DNA of 64,000 nucleotides from Sulfuritalea sp. Lineage in GTDB: Bacteria > Pseudomonadota > Gammaproteobacteria > Burkholderiales > Rhodocyclaceae. Below the pieces are notes generated by a model. It was given only the letters and a program-made list of their open reading frames with translations, was not told the DNA's origin and searched no databases. Below, piece after piece: positions 20,226 through 29,615 of this stretch (position 1 is the stretch's first letter; every line of letters starts with the position of its first letter). The stretch spans positions 1-64,000 of the forward strand of contig JAMPYF010000019.1 of the NCBI GenBank assembly GCA_023700805.1. The letters run 5' to 3'. The translations under genes were made by a program, and so were the position numbers.

Positions 20226-21224
20226 TCAGTTCGCCAAAGTTGCGTCGATCATGGCCGCCACCTGCTGCGGCGTGATGCCGTTCATGCAGTCGAAATGCAC
20301 CAGCGGGCATTCGCGCTGGAAGCAGGGGCTGCACGGCAGGTTTCTGGAAACGATTTTTGCACCCTGGGACAGCGGCGGCGTATAGGCCGGCGACGACGAA
20401 CCGTAAAGCGCCACCAGCGGCCGCTCCAGCGCCGCGGCGACGTGCATCAGGCCGGAGTCGTTGCTGATCACGCAGCGGGCCGTGGCGATCAGGTCGAGCG
20501 CCTGTTCCAGGCTGCTGCGGCCGCACAGGTTGAGCGCCGCGCCTTGCGCCGCCGTGGCTATCTCGTCGCCGACGGCGCGGTCCTTGTCCGAGCCGACCAG
20601 CCATACCGGCTGCTGCGGCGTCGCGATGAGGCGCGCCAGCGCCGCAAAGTGCTGCGCCGGCCAGCGCTTGGCCGGGCCGAATTCGGCGCCCGGGCAGAAG
20701 ATCACCGGGCTCGCGTCGAGCGGCAGCTTCAGGGCAAGCCGCGCGGCCTGCTGCTGCGCCACGGTCGAGCTCAGGCGCGGCGGCGGCAGGCTGGCGGGCA
20801 GCGGCCCGGCCAGCGCGGCGTAACGCTGCACCAGTTGCGGGTGGCTCAGGGCGTCGAGCCGATGGCGCTCGTTCAGCAGCAGGTAGCGGCTCTCGCCCCG
20901 ATAGCCGATGCGCCGCGGAATGCCGGCGAAGTAGGGCGCCAGCGCCGACTTCCACGAGTTCGGCAGGACATAGGCGAGTGCATAGTTGGCGCTGGCAAGG
21001 CGGCGACCCAGCGCACGGCGCGCCCAGAAATCGAACTCGCCGTGACCGAAGGGGTTGGCGATGACCGCATCGACCTCGGCCATGCGCGCCAGCAGCGGCG
21101 CCGACCAGCCCGCAGCCAGCACCTCGATGCGGGCCGTCGGGTCATTGCGCTTGAGCAGCGTGAAGAGCGGCTGGGCGAGGATCGTGTCGCCGATCCAGGA
21201 GGGAGCGACGACGAGGATCTTCAC
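20226..21224 (-). CDS. waaF: LPS heptosyltransferase II
   Basis: A 332-residue GT9-family enzyme that adds the second heptose to the LPS inner core from ADP-heptose. Motifs: ILVVAPSWIGDTILAQPLF at the start, YVLPNSWKSALAPYFAGIP, GYRGESRY, FCPGAEFGPAKRWP and SNDSGLMHVAAALERPLVALYG. The second heptosyltransferase gene waaC is not here. Repeat copy 4 is read as RLASANY immediately before the conserved LPNS motif. Confidence 0.94.
   Translation of the reverse strand: MKILVVAPSWIGDTILAQPLFTLLKRNDPTARIEVLAAGWSAPLLARMAEVDAVIANPFGHGEFDFWARRALGRRLASANYALAYVLPNSWKSALAPYFAGIPRRIGYRGESRYLLLNERHRLDALSHPQLVQRYAALAGPLPASLPPPRLSSTVAQQQAARLALKLPLDASPVIFCPGAEFGPAKRWPAQHFAALARLIATPQQPVWLVGSDKDRAVGDEIATAAQGAALNLCGRSSLEQALDLIATARCVISNDSGLMHVAAALERPLVALYGSSSPAYTPPLSQGAKIVSRNLPCSPCFQRECPLVHFDCMNGITPQQVAAMIDATLAN
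20984..21005 (+). repeat. Dispersed 22-bp repeat, copy 4
   Basis: Exact core followed by AAGGCGGCG. Inside the minus-strand waaF, read as R-R-L-A-S-A-N-Y, the same frame as copy 3 in an unrelated gene. Confidence 0.8.
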
Positions 21225-21269
21225 GCTCGGGAAATGCTCTGCACGCCTGGGACGCCGCGCGGGCAGGCG

Positions 21270-21476
21270 TCAGTGGTGGCCCTTGGGGCGCTCGCCGGTG
21301 TATCGATACTGCGTGCCGCAATAGGGGCAGGCGGCTTCGCCCGTGGCGCTTTTCAGCACGTCGATGAAGACGCGCGGATGGCGGGCCCACAGGGGGGCGC
21401 CGGGGCGCGGGCAGGCCAGCGGCAGATCGTGGGCGGTGACGGCGACCTGGCGCTGGGATTCGTCGAGAGTGGACAT
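21270..21476 (-). CDS. Small CHCC zinc-finger protein
   Basis: A 68-residue protein with a zinc-ribbon of the zf-CHCC type: CPRPGAPLWARHPRVFIDV followed by ACPYCGTQYRY. The same fold occurs in mitochondrial complex I subunit NDUFS6. The gene is conserved between ilvE and waaF in betaproteobacteria. Start MSTLDESQ (ATG 21474-21476) fits the family better than longer versions. Precise role unknown. Confidence 0.85.
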   Translation of the reverse strand: MSTLDESQRQVAVTAHDLPLACPRPGAPLWARHPRVFIDVLKSATGEAACPYCGTQYRYTGERPKGHH

Positions 21477-21496
21477 GTTCAACCTCGTGCGTTCTA

Positions 21497-22417
21497 TTAG
21501 ATGTAGGAGAGCCACTCGGCGTGTGCCGGTACCTTGCCATTGACCACGTCGAAGAACAGGCTCTGGATCCTGGCCGTGATCGGGCCGCGGCTGCCGGCGC
21601 CGATGCTGCGGTTGTCGAGCTCGCGGATCGGCGTCACTTCCGCCGCCGTGCCGGTGAAGAAGGCTTCGTCGGCGATGTAGATATCGTCGCGCGTGAGGCG
21701 CTTGGCAACCACCTGATAGCCGAGTTCCGCGGCCAGCGTGATCACCGTGTTGCGCGTGATGCCCATCAGCGCCGAGGCGATCTCGGGTTCGTAGATCACG
21801 CCGTCCTTGATCACGAACAGGTTCTCGCCCGCGCCTTCGGCGACGAAGCCGTCGACGTCGAGCAGCAGGGCCTCGTCATAGCCGTCTTCGGTGGCTTCCA
21901 TGTTGGCCAGGATCGAGTTGGCATAGGTGCCGGCGAACTTGGCGCGCGCCATGTTGACGTTCACGTGGTGCCGCGAATAGCTCGAGGTCTTGACGCGGAT
22001 GCCCTTCTCCATGCCTTCCTCGCCGAGATAGGCGCCCCAGGGCCAGGCCGCGATCGAGACATGGGTCGCCGCGCCGCGCGGGCTGACGCCCATCTTCTCC
22101 GAGCCGTAGAAGGCGATCGGGCGCAGGTAGCAGGATTCGAGCTTGTTGCTGCGCACGACTTCCTTGTGCGCCTCGATCAGCGTCGCCTTGTCGTAAGGCA
22201 TCGGCATGCGGTAGATGTGGGCCGAGTTGAACAGCCGGTCGGTGTGCTCTTTCAGGCGGAAAATAGCGGTGCCGGAAACGGTCTTGTAGGCGCGCACGCC
22301 TTCGAACACGGCCAGGCCGTAGTGCAGCGAGTGGGTCAGCACATGGGTGGTGGCTTCGCGCCAGGGCACGAGCTTGCCGTCGTACCAGATGAAGCCGTCA
22401 CGGTCGGCCATGGACAT
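21497..22417 (-). CDS. ilvE: Branched-chain amino acid aminotransferase
   Basis: A 306-residue PLP class IV aminotransferase for the last step of Leu, Ile and Val synthesis. The family start MADRDGFIWYDGKLV is followed by HYGLAVFEGVRAY, NMARAKFAGTYANS, the LLLDVDGFVAEGAGENLFVI signature and FFTGTAAEVTPIRE. The catalytic Lys is in the ARAKFAG segment. It heads the minus-strand cluster ilvE, zinc-finger gene, waaF, NTF2-like, YheT. Confidence 0.96.
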   Translation of the reverse strand: MSMADRDGFIWYDGKLVPWREATTHVLTHSLHYGLAVFEGVRAYKTVSGTAIFRLKEHTDRLFNSAHIYRMPMPYDKATLIEAHKEVVRSNKLESCYLRPIAFYGSEKMGVSPRGAATHVSIAAWPWGAYLGEEGMEKGIRVKTSSYSRHHVNVNMARAKFAGTYANSILANMEATEDGYDEALLLDVDGFVAEGAGENLFVIKDGVIYEPEIASALMGITRNTVITLAAELGYQVVAKRLTRDDIYIADEAFFTGTAAEVTPIRELDNRSIGAGSRGPITARIQSLFFDVVNGKVPAHAEWLSYI

Positions 22418-22480
22418 GGTGGGTCTCCAGCGTTGATTTGGGTAAAGGCGTGATTTTAGCAGGGGCGCTAAAATGCGCGG

Positions 22481-22933
22481 ATGAATCGTATCTGGAAACC
22501 CAATGTCACCGTCGCGGCACTGATCGAGCGCGACGGCCGCTTCCTGCTGGTCGAGGAGGAAACCGACGACGGCCTGCGCTTCAACCAGCCCGCCGGACAT
22601 CTCGACGAGAGCGAATCGCTGCTCGCGGCCTGCGCCCGCGAGGCCCTTGAGGAGACGGCATGGGCTTTCACGCCGACCGCGCTGGTCGGCATCTACCAAT
22701 GGCCGCGGCCGCAGGGCGATATTACCTATCTGCGTTTCGCGTTCTCCGGCGAACTCGGCGCACACGAGCCTGGCCGCGTGCTCGACGACGGCATCCTGCG
22801 TGCCGTGTGGATGACGCCGGACGAGATTCGCGCCACGGCCGCCCGCCACCGCAGCCCGCTGGTGTCGCGGTGCGTCGATGACTATCTCGCCGGCCGGCGC
22901 TTTCCGCTCGACCTTATTCGGCACTACGATTGA
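22481..22933 (+). CDS. nudJ: Nudix hydrolase, NudJ-like
   Basis: A 150-residue Nudix enzyme with the box [20 protein letters not shown] (consensus Gx5Ex7REUxEE) and the family start [22 protein letters not shown]. NudJ acts on thiamin and nucleoside pyrophosphates. It lies directly before mnmA, six bases apart, an arrangement also seen in E. coli (nudJ-mnmA), which supports the specific name. Confidence 0.88.
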   Translation: MNRIWKPNVTVAALIERDGRFLLVEEETDDGLRFNQPAGHLDESESLLAACAREALEETAWAFTPTALVGIYQWPRPQGDITYLRFAFSGELGAHEPGRVLDDGILRAVWMTPDEIRATAARHRSPLVSRCVDDYLAGRRFPLDLIRHYD

Positions 22934-22938
22934 CTACC

Positions 22939-24039
22939 ATGTCCAAGGGAAAAATCATCGTCGGTCTGTCCGGCGGCGTCGATTCGTCGGTTGCGGCGCT
23001 GTTGCTGAAGCGCGAAGGCTACGAGGTGATCGGCCTGTTCATGAAGAACTGGGAGGACGACGACAGCGACGAATACTGTTCCTCGCGCCAGGACCTGATC
23101 GATGCCGCGGCGGCGGCCGATGTGATCGGCATCGAGTTCGAGGCGGTGAATTTCTCCGCCGAATACCGGGAACGCGTGTTTGCCGACTTCCTGCGCGAAT
23201 ACCAGGCCGGACGCACGCCGAACCCCGACGTGCTGTGCAATTCGGAAATCAAGTTCAAGGCCTTTCTCGACCACGCACTGGCGCTCGGCGCCGACAAGAT
23301 AGCCACCGGCCACTATGCGCAGGTGCGTGAGTTTCTCGGCGAATGGCAGTTGCTCAAGGCCGAGGACGGCACCAAGGACCAGAGCTATTTCCTGCACCGC
23401 TTGAACCAGGCGCAGCTGGCGAAGACGCTGTTTCCCATCGGCCATCTTTACAAGCGCGACGTGCGCAAGATCGCCGCGGCGGCGGGCCTGCCGAATCACG
23501 CGCGCAAGGATTCGACCGGCATCTGCTTCATCGGCGAACGGCCCTTCCGCGAATTTCTGGCGCGCTACCTGCCGAAACAGCCCGGCGAGATCCGGGTGCT
23601 CGGCACCGATCGCGTGGTCGGCCGCCACGAAGGCCTGATGTACTACACCCTCGGCCAGCGCGAGGGACTCGGCATCGGCGGCGTCAAGGGCGCGCCGGAG
23701 GAACCCTGGTTCGTCGCCGACAAGGACATGGCGCAGAACATCCTCTGGGTGGTGCAGGGCCACGAGCATCCCGCCTTGCTGTCGGGCGGCCTGGTGGCAC
23801 GGGACTTGTCCTGGATCGCCGGTCGGGCACCGCACACGCACTGGGTCTATGCGGCGAAGACGCGCTACCGCCAGCCAGATGCTGCCTGCGAGGTCGAGCG
23901 TGTTTCCGCTGCGGAGTGCGAGGTGTTGTTTGCTGCGCCGCAATGGGCAGTGACCCCCGGACAATCGCTCGTGCTCTACGAATCAAGGGTGTGTCTGGGC
24001 GGCGGCATCATCGCAACAAGACAGGCTGCGTGTGCATAA
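22939..24039 (+). CDS. mnmA: tRNA 2-thiouridylase MnmA
   Basis: MnmA thiolates U34 of Lys, Glu and Gln tRNAs. The 366-residue product has the PP-loop [15 protein letters not shown], the first catalytic cysteine in [12 protein letters not shown], the second in [13 protein letters not shown], and TGHYAQ. ATG 22939 is preferred; an in-frame TTG lies nine bases upstream. The usual C-terminal beta-barrel is present. Confidence 0.96.
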   Translation: MSKGKIIVGLSGGVDSSVAALLLKREGYEVIGLFMKNWEDDDSDEYCSSRQDLIDAAAAADVIGIEFEAVNFSAEYRERVFADFLREYQAGRTPNPDVLCNSEIKFKAFLDHALALGADKIATGHYAQVREFLGEWQLLKAEDGTKDQSYFLHRLNQAQLAKTLFPIGHLYKRDVRKIAAAAGLPNHARKDSTGICFIGERPFREFLARYLPKQPGEIRVLGTDRVVGRHEGLMYYTLGQREGLGIGGVKGAPEEPWFVADKDMAQNILWVVQGHEHPALLSGGLVARDLSWIAGRAPHTHWVYAAKTRYRQPDAACEVERVSAAECEVLFAAPQWAVTPGQSLVLYESRVCLGGGIIATRQAACA

Positions 24040-24044
24040 ATTCC

Positions 24045-24075
24045 TTGTACAAGCCTTCTGGAACGGGTTTAGAAT
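24045..24075 (+). promoter_or_regulatory. Probable promoter of the HU gene
   Basis: TTGTAC at 24045-24050 and TAGAAT at 24070-24075, spaced 19 bases, 46 bases before the HU start codon. GGAGG lies in the ribosome-binding position (TTCGGAGGAATT). Confidence 0.45.
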
Positions 24076-24120
24076 ATTTTTTGGGCGGGCTGCCCGAAAA
24101 TTTTCGGAGGAATTTTAAGT

Positions 24121-24411
24121 ATGAATAAAGCTGAACTGATTGAAATTGCCGCCAAGGAAGCCGACATAAGCAAGGCTGCCGCCGGCAAGGCTCTCGACGG
24201 AATCATGGCTGCCGTAGTAAAGGCGGTATCGAAGGGCGATACCGTGACTCTGGTTGGTTTTGGCACCTTCAAGTCGGCCAAGCGCGCGGCGCGTACCGGC
24301 AAGAACCCGAAGACCGGCGCCAGCATCAAGATCCCCGCGACCACCGTGCCGAAGTTCAGCGCGGGCGCCGGTTTCAAGCTGGCAGTGTCGGGCAAGAAGG
24401 CCAAGAAGTAA
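24121..24411 (+). CDS. HU-family DNA-binding protein
   Basis: A 96-residue histone-like protein: MNKAELIEIAAKEADISKAA at the start, GFGTFKSAKRAARTGKNPKTG (the DNA-binding arm) and IPATTVPKFSAGAGFK at the end. HU proteins bend and compact DNA without sequence specificity. The arm keeps the conserved R-x-G-x-NP motif. Strong ribosome-binding site and own terminator mark a well-expressed single gene. Confidence 0.95.
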   Translation: MNKAELIEIAAKEADISKAAAGKALDGIMAAVVKAVSKGDTVTLVGFGTFKSAKRAARTGKNPKTGASIKIPATTVPKFSAGAGFKLAVSGKKAKK

Positions 24412-24432
24412 ACGCGCAACAGCTTACGCTTG

Positions 24433-24457
24433 AAGGGGCCCGCTTGCGGGCCCTTTG
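24433..24457 (+). terminator. Intrinsic terminator after the HU gene
   Basis: GGGCCCGC-TT-GCGGGCCC forms a perfect 8-bp GC stem (24436-24453) flanked by AA and TTT. Only three Ts follow, so it is short but well placed. Confidence 0.75.
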
Positions 24458-24545
24458 CATTTCAGCCACCGGCAGCAAATTCCCTTCGGCTTTCCATTGT
24501 CTTTTCCACCCGCGCTGATTATTCTCCCTGCCAAGGAGATTCAAA

Positions 24546-24899
24546 ATGATCACGACACAAAACAAGGAACATCTCGTCGAATTCGCCGTGTTCGGCGAAT
24601 TCACACTGGCCGACTTCAAGGAATTCGAGGAACTGGTCCTCCACGAGATCAAGTTTTCCGGCCCGGTGAATCTGCTGGTCGATCTGCGCGACATGGCGGA
24701 CTTCACCGTGGATGTGGCCTGGGAAGAAATCCGCTTTTCGCGGCAGCATGCCGGCGATTTCAAGCGCATCGCGGTCGTCACCGACAGCCAGTGGGTGGCC
24801 TGGAGTGCGTGGCTCGAGCAACTCTTCGTCAATGCCGACCTGACGGTCTTTGCCGATGAGACCGAGGCCCGTCGCTGGCTGGCCGAAGGCGAGGCATGA
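24546..24899 (+). CDS. SpoIIAA/STAS-like protein
   Basis: A 117-residue protein with the SpoIIAA-like pattern: EFAVFGEFTLADFKEFEE, then VNLLVDLRDMADFTVDVAWEEIRFSR, then KRIAVVTDSQWVAWSAWL and a closing FADETEARRWL helix. Such STAS-related domains are lipid-binding or regulatory; no partner is evident. The stop overlaps the start of the sulfurtransferase gene by four bases, so the two are coupled. Confidence 0.82.
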   Translation: MITTQNKEHLVEFAVFGEFTLADFKEFEELVLHEIKFSGPVNLLVDLRDMADFTVDVAWEEIRFSRQHAGDFKRIAVVTDSQWVAWSAWLEQLFVNADLTVFADETEARRWLAEGEA

Positions 24900-25765
24900 G
24901 CGAAGCGCTGACCGATGCGCTGACCGATGCGCCTGCAAGCCTGCTGGTGAGTGCCGACGAACTTGCCGCCCATCCCGAGTGGCGCGTCTTCGATTGCCGG
25001 CATGATCTGCGAAATACCGAATACGGCCGCCAGGCCTACGCCCGCGGCCACATTCCGGGCGCGCTGTTCCTGCATCTCGACGAGGATCTTTCGGGCACGG
25101 CAAATGGCCGCAACGGCCGCCATCCGCTGCCCGAGCCGGCCGTCTTTGCGCAGCGCATGGCGGACTGCGGCGTCGATGCGGCGACCCAGGTGGTGGCCTA
25201 CGACAATGAAGGAGGCATTTTCGCATCGCGCCTCTGGTGGTTGCTGCGCTGGCTCGGCCACGACAAGGTGGCGGTGCTCGACGGCGGGCTGGCCGGATGG
25301 AAGCGCAGCAAGCGCGCGCTCGAAGCAACCGTGCCGACGGTCGCGCCGGGCCGATTCACGGCGCATGCACAGGGCATGACCGTCGATGCCGCACAGCTGC
25401 TGGCCGATCTCCAGTCGCCGCGTCTGCTGATCCTCGACGCGCGCAGCCCGGAACGCTTCCGCGGCGAGAACGAGACGCTCGATCCGGTCGGCGGCCACAT
25501 TCCCGGCGCCGTGAATCGCTTCTATTTCGACAACCTCGATGACGACGGCTGCTTCTTCAAGCCGGCCGGGGAACTGCGCGCCGAATTCATGGCGCTGCTC
25601 GGCGCCCGGTCCGCGGCGCAGGTGGTGCAGCAGTGCGGTTCCGGCGTCACCGCCTGCCACAATCTGCTGGCGATGGAACTGGCCGGCTTGTCCGGTTCCA
25701 AGCTGTATCCGGGCTCCTGGAGCGAGTGGTGCGCCGATCCCGCGCGCCCCGTTGCGCGCGGCTAG
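24896..25765 (+). CDS. sseA: Thiosulfate/3-mercaptopyruvate sulfurtransferase
   Basis: A 289-residue two-domain rhodanese. The N-terminal inactive domain has RVFDCRHDL and RGHIPGALFLHLDEDL; the C-terminal domain has LILDARSPERFRGENE, GHIPGAVNRFY and the active-site loop QCGSGVTACHN with catalytic Cys. The CGSGVT loop is typical of 3-mercaptopyruvate sulfurtransferases, but thiosulfate use cannot be excluded. Converges on queG with a four-base overlap. Confidence 0.9.
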   Translation: MSEALTDALTDAPASLLVSADELAAHPEWRVFDCRHDLRNTEYGRQAYARGHIPGALFLHLDEDLSGTANGRNGRHPLPEPAVFAQRMADCGVDAATQVVAYDNEGGIFASRLWWLLRWLGHDKVAVLDGGLAGWKRSKRALEATVPTVAPGRFTAHAQGMTVDAAQLLADLQSPRLLILDARSPERFRGENETLDPVGGHIPGAVNRFYFDNLDDDGCFFKPAGELRAEFMALLGARSAAQVVQQCGSGVTACHNLLAMELAGLSGSKLYPGSWSEWCADPARPVARG

Positions 25766-26844
25766 ACCGAGGTTTCCGCGCCGTGGCGCCCGAGCGCCCA
25801 GGCCACATGTTCGCGCACCAGCGCCGATGCATGGTCGGCGCGTGAACGCAGGGCATTGAGCACTTCATCGCCGGTCGGCGCATTGCCCAGCGCCACGGCG
25901 ATGTTGCGCAGCCAGCGCTCGTAGCCGATGCGGCGGATCGGCGAACCGGCCAGGCGTGCGTTGAAATCGCTTTCCTCCCAGGCGAACAGCTCGACCAGCG
26001 TGGCGCGGTCGAGGCCGTGGCGCGGCGCGAAATCGCCCTCGCGCGTCAAGGGTGCGAAACGGTTCCAGGGACAGGCCAGCTGGCAATCGTCGCAGCCGTA
26101 GATGCGGTTGCCCAGCAGCGGCCGCAAGGCCTCGGGGATGCCGCTTTTGTGCTCGATCGTGAGGTAGGAGATGCACAGCCGCGCGTCGACCCGGTAGGGC
26201 GCGACGATGGCCTGGGTCGGGCAGGCGGCCATGCAGGCCGTGCAACTGCCGCAGTGATCGGTGACCGGCGCATCCGGCGGCAGCGCCAGTTCGGTGAATA
26301 GCTCGCCGAGGAAAAAATATGAACCGGCATCGCGCTCCAGCAGCAGCGTGTGCTTGCCGCGCCAGCCCAGGCCGCCGTTCTGTGCCAGGCCGATTTCCAT
26401 GACCGGCGCCGAATCGGTGAAGGCGCGGTAGGCGAACTCGCCGATCTCCTGCGTGATGCGATCGGCAAGCTGCTGCAGGCGACTGCGCAACAGCTTGTGG
26501 TAGTCGCGGCCCAGGGCATAGCGCGAAATGAAGGCGCGCTCGCCGTCGGCCAGCGCGGCGGCAGAGTTGGCGCTGGCGCTACGGTAGTTCATGCGCGCGG
26601 TGATGATGCTCTTCGTGCCCGGCACCAGTTCGGCCGGCAGCGCGCGCTTGTTTCCCTTCGCCGTGACATGCGCCGCCATATAATCCATTTCACCGTGGCA
26701 GCCGGCCGCCAGCCAGGCCTCCAGATTCTCGGCGGCATGGTCGAGCCCGATGCCGGAAAAACCGATCGCGTCGAAGCCGAGGTCCTTGCCCCAGCGCCGT
26801 ATCTTGTCCTTCAGTTCCGCCGGATTCTTAGCGTACTCATGCAT
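25762..26844 (-). CDS. queG: Epoxyqueuosine reductase
   Basis: QueG reduces epoxyqueuosine to queuosine in tRNA, using cobalamin and two [4Fe-4S] clusters. The 360-residue product shows KIRRWGKDLGFDAIGFSGI at the start, and cluster motifs CGSCTACMAACPTQAI and CDDCQLACPWN; HEAT-like helices close the protein. I prefer the start MHEYAKN (26842-26844); MIGMHEY from 26853 is also open. Either way the 5' end overlaps that of the divergent tsaE. Repeat copy 5 is read as YRSASANS in an apparently variable loop. Confidence 0.94.
   Translation of the reverse strand: MHEYAKNPAELKDKIRRWGKDLGFDAIGFSGIGLDHAAENLEAWLAAGCHGEMDYMAAHVTAKGNKRALPAELVPGTKSIITARMNYRSASANSAAALADGERAFISRYALGRDYHKLLRSRLQQLADRITQEIGEFAYRAFTDSAPVMEIGLAQNGGLGWRGKHTLLLERDAGSYFFLGELFTELALPPDAPVTDHCGSCTACMAACPTQAIVAPYRVDARLCISYLTIEHKSGIPEALRPLLGNRIYGCDDCQLACPWNRFAPLTREGDFAPRHGLDRATLVELFAWEESDFNARLAGSPIRRIGYERWLRNIAVALGNAPTGDEVLNALRSRADHASALVREHVAWALGRHGAETSV
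26565..26586 (+). repeat. Dispersed 22-bp repeat, copy 5
   Basis: Exact core followed by GCTACGGTA. Inside minus-strand queG, read as Y-R-S-A-S-A-N-S, again the ASAN frame. Confidence 0.85.
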
Positions 26845-27339
26845 GCCGATCATCTTACTTTAGCCCTGCCCGACGAAGCCGCCACCCTGGCGCTGGGCGC
26901 CGCGCTGGCCGCGAACCTGGCGCCGGGCATGGTGGTCTGGCTGGAAGGCGACCTCGGCGCGGGCAAGACCACGCTGGTGCGCGGGCTGCTGCGCGCAGCG
27001 GGTGAAACGGGCCCGGTGAAGAGTCCCACTTACACACTGGTTGAAGTTCACGTGGTTTCTGGATTACACTTCTATCACTTTGATTTCTATAGATTCAATC
27101 AGGCGGAAGAATATCTCGATGCAGGGCTTGACGAATATTTTTCAGGAAGCGGGATTTGTCTGGTCGAATGGCCCGACAAGGCCGCGCCTTACCTGCCTGC
27201 CGCCGATATGCGAATCGAATTGCGCGTGGCACCGGGCGCAGGCAGCGAGGGGCGTGTGGCCCGCATCGCCGCCGCCGGCGCAAGGGGACGGACATGCCTG
27301 GCCGGCGTGATGTCCTCAAGTTCGCTGCGGCCAGCCTGA
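26839..27339 (+). CDS. tsaE: tRNA threonylcarbamoyladenosine ATPase TsaE
   Basis: TsaE is the ATPase that drives the TsaBD complex in t6A synthesis. The 166-residue product has Walker A GDLGAGKTTLVRG, VKSPTYTLVEV, FYHFDFYR and ICLVEWPDKA. ATG 26839 is the only suitable start before the first strand (HLTLALPDEAATLALG). The 3' end runs 46 bases into amiC, and the last ~20 residues are not family-like. Confidence 0.92.
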   Translation: MHADHLTLALPDEAATLALGAALAANLAPGMVVWLEGDLGAGKTTLVRGLLRAAGETGPVKSPTYTLVEVHVVSGLHFYHFDFYRFNQAEEYLDAGLDEYFSGSGICLVEWPDKAAPYLPAADMRIELRVAPGAGSEGRVARIAAAGARGRTCLAGVMSSSSLRPA

Positions 27340-28562
27340 CGCTGCTGGTTTCAAGAGTTGGCGCTGGCGCCACGGTGGCTACCAGCATTCTCGCCGTGCG
27401 CGTCTGGCCGGCCCGCGACTACACGCGGGTGACGCTGGAACACGATCAGGCGATCCGCTATTCCCACCTGCTGGTGAAAGATCCCGAGCGCCTGGTGCTC
27501 GACCTTGAAGGCGTCGAGTTCAATTCGGTGCTGCAGATGCTGCCGTCGAAGATCATCGACGCCGATCCCTACATCAGGTTGATCCGCGCCGGGCGCAACA
27601 AGCCGGGCGTGGTGCGCCTGGTGATCGAGCTCAAGGGCGAAGTCAAGCCGCAGGTGTTCGCGCTGAAACCGGTCGGCGAATACGGCCACCGCCTGGTGCT
27701 CGACCTGTATCCGGCGGAGCCGGTCGACCCCCTGATGGCGCTGCTGGAAAAATCCGCCGAGCCGCCGCTGAAGGCCGAGCCCGGGCTCGGCAGCCATGAC
27801 AAGGCAGTGCCTGCCGACAAGCCCGTCGACAAACCCGAGATCGCGCGCCTCATCACCATCGTGCTCGACCCCGGGCATGGCGGCGAAGACCCCGGCGCGG
27901 TGGGCCGCGGCGGCAGCTACGAAAAGCATGTCACCTTGTCCGTGGCGCGGCGGCTCAAACAGAAGATCGATGCGACGCCGAACATGCGCTCGGTGCTGAC
28001 GCGCGACGGCGACTATTTCATTCCGCTGAACCAGCGCGTGCAGAAGGCGCGCCGGGTGCAGGCCGATCTCTTCCTCTCGGTCCATGCCGATGCCTTCATC
28101 AAGAGCACGGCGCGCGGCTCCAGCGTCTTCGTCCTCTCCGAAAATGGCGCTTCGAGTTCGGCCGCGCGCTGGCTGGCGAACAAGGAAAACTCGGCCGACC
28201 TGGTCGGCGGCGTCAATATCGGCGTCAAGGACCCCTACCTCGCGCGCACCCTGCTCGACCTGTCGCAGACCGCCACGATCAACGACAGCCTCAAGCTGGG
28301 CAAGGACGTGCTGGGCGAACTGGGCCGCATCAACACGCTGCACAAGGCACATGTCGAGCAGGCCGGCTTCGCCGTGCTGAAGGCGCCCGACATTCCCTCG
28401 ATCCTGATCGAGACGGCCTTCATCTCCAATCCCGAGGAAGAGGCGCGGCTCAACGACGAGGCCTACCAGGACCGCATGGCCGAGGCCATCCTCAAGGGCA
28501 TCCGCCGTTACTTCGCCAAGAACCCGCCGCTGGCCAAGTCCAAGCTGGCGCGGCTCGACTGA
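27294..28562 (+). CDS. amiC: N-acetylmuramoyl-L-alanine amidase (AmiC-type)
   Basis: A 422-residue periplasmic amidase that splits septal peptidoglycan at division. A Tat-type signal (PGRRDVLKFAAASLTLLV) matches Tat-exported AmiC. An AMIN domain covers about residues 35-150, a Lys/Pro/Glu-rich linker follows, then Amidase_3 with zinc-site motifs VLDPGHGGEDPGA, SVHADAF and LIETAFISNPEE (catalytic Glu). Start ATG 27294 lies within the end of tsaE; the tsaE-amiC order is common. Repeat copy 6 lies at the signal peptide end, read as RVGAGATV. Confidence 0.93.
   Translation: MPGRRDVLKFAAASLTLLVSRVGAGATVATSILAVRVWPARDYTRVTLEHDQAIRYSHLLVKDPERLVLDLEGVEFNSVLQMLPSKIIDADPYIRLIRAGRNKPGVVRLVIELKGEVKPQVFALKPVGEYGHRLVLDLYPAEPVDPLMALLEKSAEPPLKAEPGLGSHDKAVPADKPVDKPEIARLITIVLDPGHGGEDPGAVGRGGSYEKHVTLSVARRLKQKIDATPNMRSVLTRDGDYFIPLNQRVQKARRVQADLFLSVHADAFIKSTARGSSVFVLSENGASSSAARWLANKENSADLVGGVNIGVKDPYLARTLLDLSQTATINDSLKLGKDVLGELGRINTLHKAHVEQAGFAVLKAPDIPSILIETAFISNPEEEARLNDEAYQDRMAEAILKGIRRYFAKNPPLAKSKLARLD
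27356..27377 (+). repeat. Dispersed 22-bp repeat, copy 6
   Basis: Exact core followed by GCCACGGTG, at the end of the amiC signal peptide (V-G-A-G-A-T-V). Confidence 0.85.
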
Positions 28563-28621
28563 TCCGGGCCGGAATCCCGCGCCGCGTAGCCTTTTGCGGT
28601 TCCGGAAGTGCCCGCCGAGCT

Positions 28622-28630
28622 TGATATAAT
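28622..28630 (+). promoter_or_regulatory. Extended -10 promoter before ribF
   Basis: TGATATAAT: a perfect TATAAT hexamer with the extended TG-N element, 28 bases before the ribF start. No matching -35 is seen. It would drive ribF-ileS-lspA-fkpB-ispH. Confidence 0.55.
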
Positions 28631-28658
28631 CGGCCGCTTTCCCTGCCGTCTCAACCCC

Positions 28659-29615
28659 ATGCTGGTTTTTCGCGGTGTTCCCGAGCGGGCGACGACGTCT
28701 ACGGTGCTGACCATCGGCAATTTCGATGGCGTGCATCGTGGCCATCGCGCGCTGCTGGCCGAATTGACTGCCAAGGCGCGCGAACTCGCGTTGCCGGCGA
28801 CGGTGCTCACCTTCGAGCCGCATCCGCGCGAACTGTTCGCCCCGGATCAGGCGCCGGCGCGCCTGGCCAGCCTGCGCGACAAGATCGAACTGCTGGCCGA
28901 GGCCGGTGTGGACCGCGTCCATGTCTGCCGCTTCACCCGCAAGCTGGCCGCCTTGACCGCCGAGCAGTTCATCGAACGCATCCTGGTGCGCGGGCTCTCG
29001 GTGCGGCATCTGATCATCGGCGACGATTTCCGTTTCGGCAAGGGCCGCAGCGGCGATTTCGCCCTGCTGCAGCGGGCCGGCCAGGAGCACCGCTTCGTCG
29101 TCGAGGCGATGCACACGGTGGATTTCGGCGGCGTCCGCGTCTCCAGTTCGGCGGTGCGCGCGGCGCTGGCCAGCGGCGACATCGAGCAGGCCGAAGCGCT
29201 GCTGGGGCGCGCCTTCGTCATCGCCGGCCGGGTCATGGACGGCAAGAAGCTCGGCCGCACCATCGGTTTTCCCACCGCCAACATCCAGGTGCGGCGCAAG
29301 CGCCTGCCGCTATCCGGCGTGTTCGCCGTCTCGGTCTCGGGCATTGCACCGCAGCCCTTGCCCGGCGCCGCCAACATCGGCGTGCGGCCGACCGTGGATG
29401 CCGGCCTGCAACCGGTGCTGGAAGTCCATTTGCTGGATTTCGACCGAGACATCTACGGCCTGCACGTCGATGTGAACTTCCTGCACAAGCTGCGCGACGA
29501 GGCGAAGTTCGATTCCCTGGACGCACTCAAGGCGCAGATCGCCCAGGACGTCGCAGCGGTGCGCGCCTATTTCGAAACACGTAAACGTTCAACAGATGGC
29601 ACCCCTCATGGCTGA
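28659..29615 (+). CDS. ribF: Bifunctional riboflavin kinase/FAD synthetase
   Basis: A 318-residue RibF making FMN then FAD. The N-terminal adenylyltransferase domain has [16 protein letters not shown] and FEPHPRELF; the C-terminal kinase domain has [11 protein letters not shown] and ANIGVRPT. It starts the ribF-ileS-lspA-fkpB-ispH operon, a widely conserved order. Its end overlaps the ileS start by eight bases. Confidence 0.96.
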   Translation: MLVFRGVPERATTSTVLTIGNFDGVHRGHRALLAELTAKARELALPATVLTFEPHPRELFAPDQAPARLASLRDKIELLAEAGVDRVHVCRFTRKLAALTAEQFIERILVRGLSVRHLIIGDDFRFGKGRSGDFALLQRAGQEHRFVVEAMHTVDFGGVRVSSSAVRAALASGDIEQAEALLGRAFVIAGRVMDGKKLGRTIGFPTANIQVRRKRLPLSGVFAVSVSGIAPQPLPGAANIGVRPTVDAGLQPVLEVHLLDFDRDIYGLHVDVNFLHKLRDEAKFDSLDALKAQIAQDVAAVRAYFETRKRSTDGTPHG

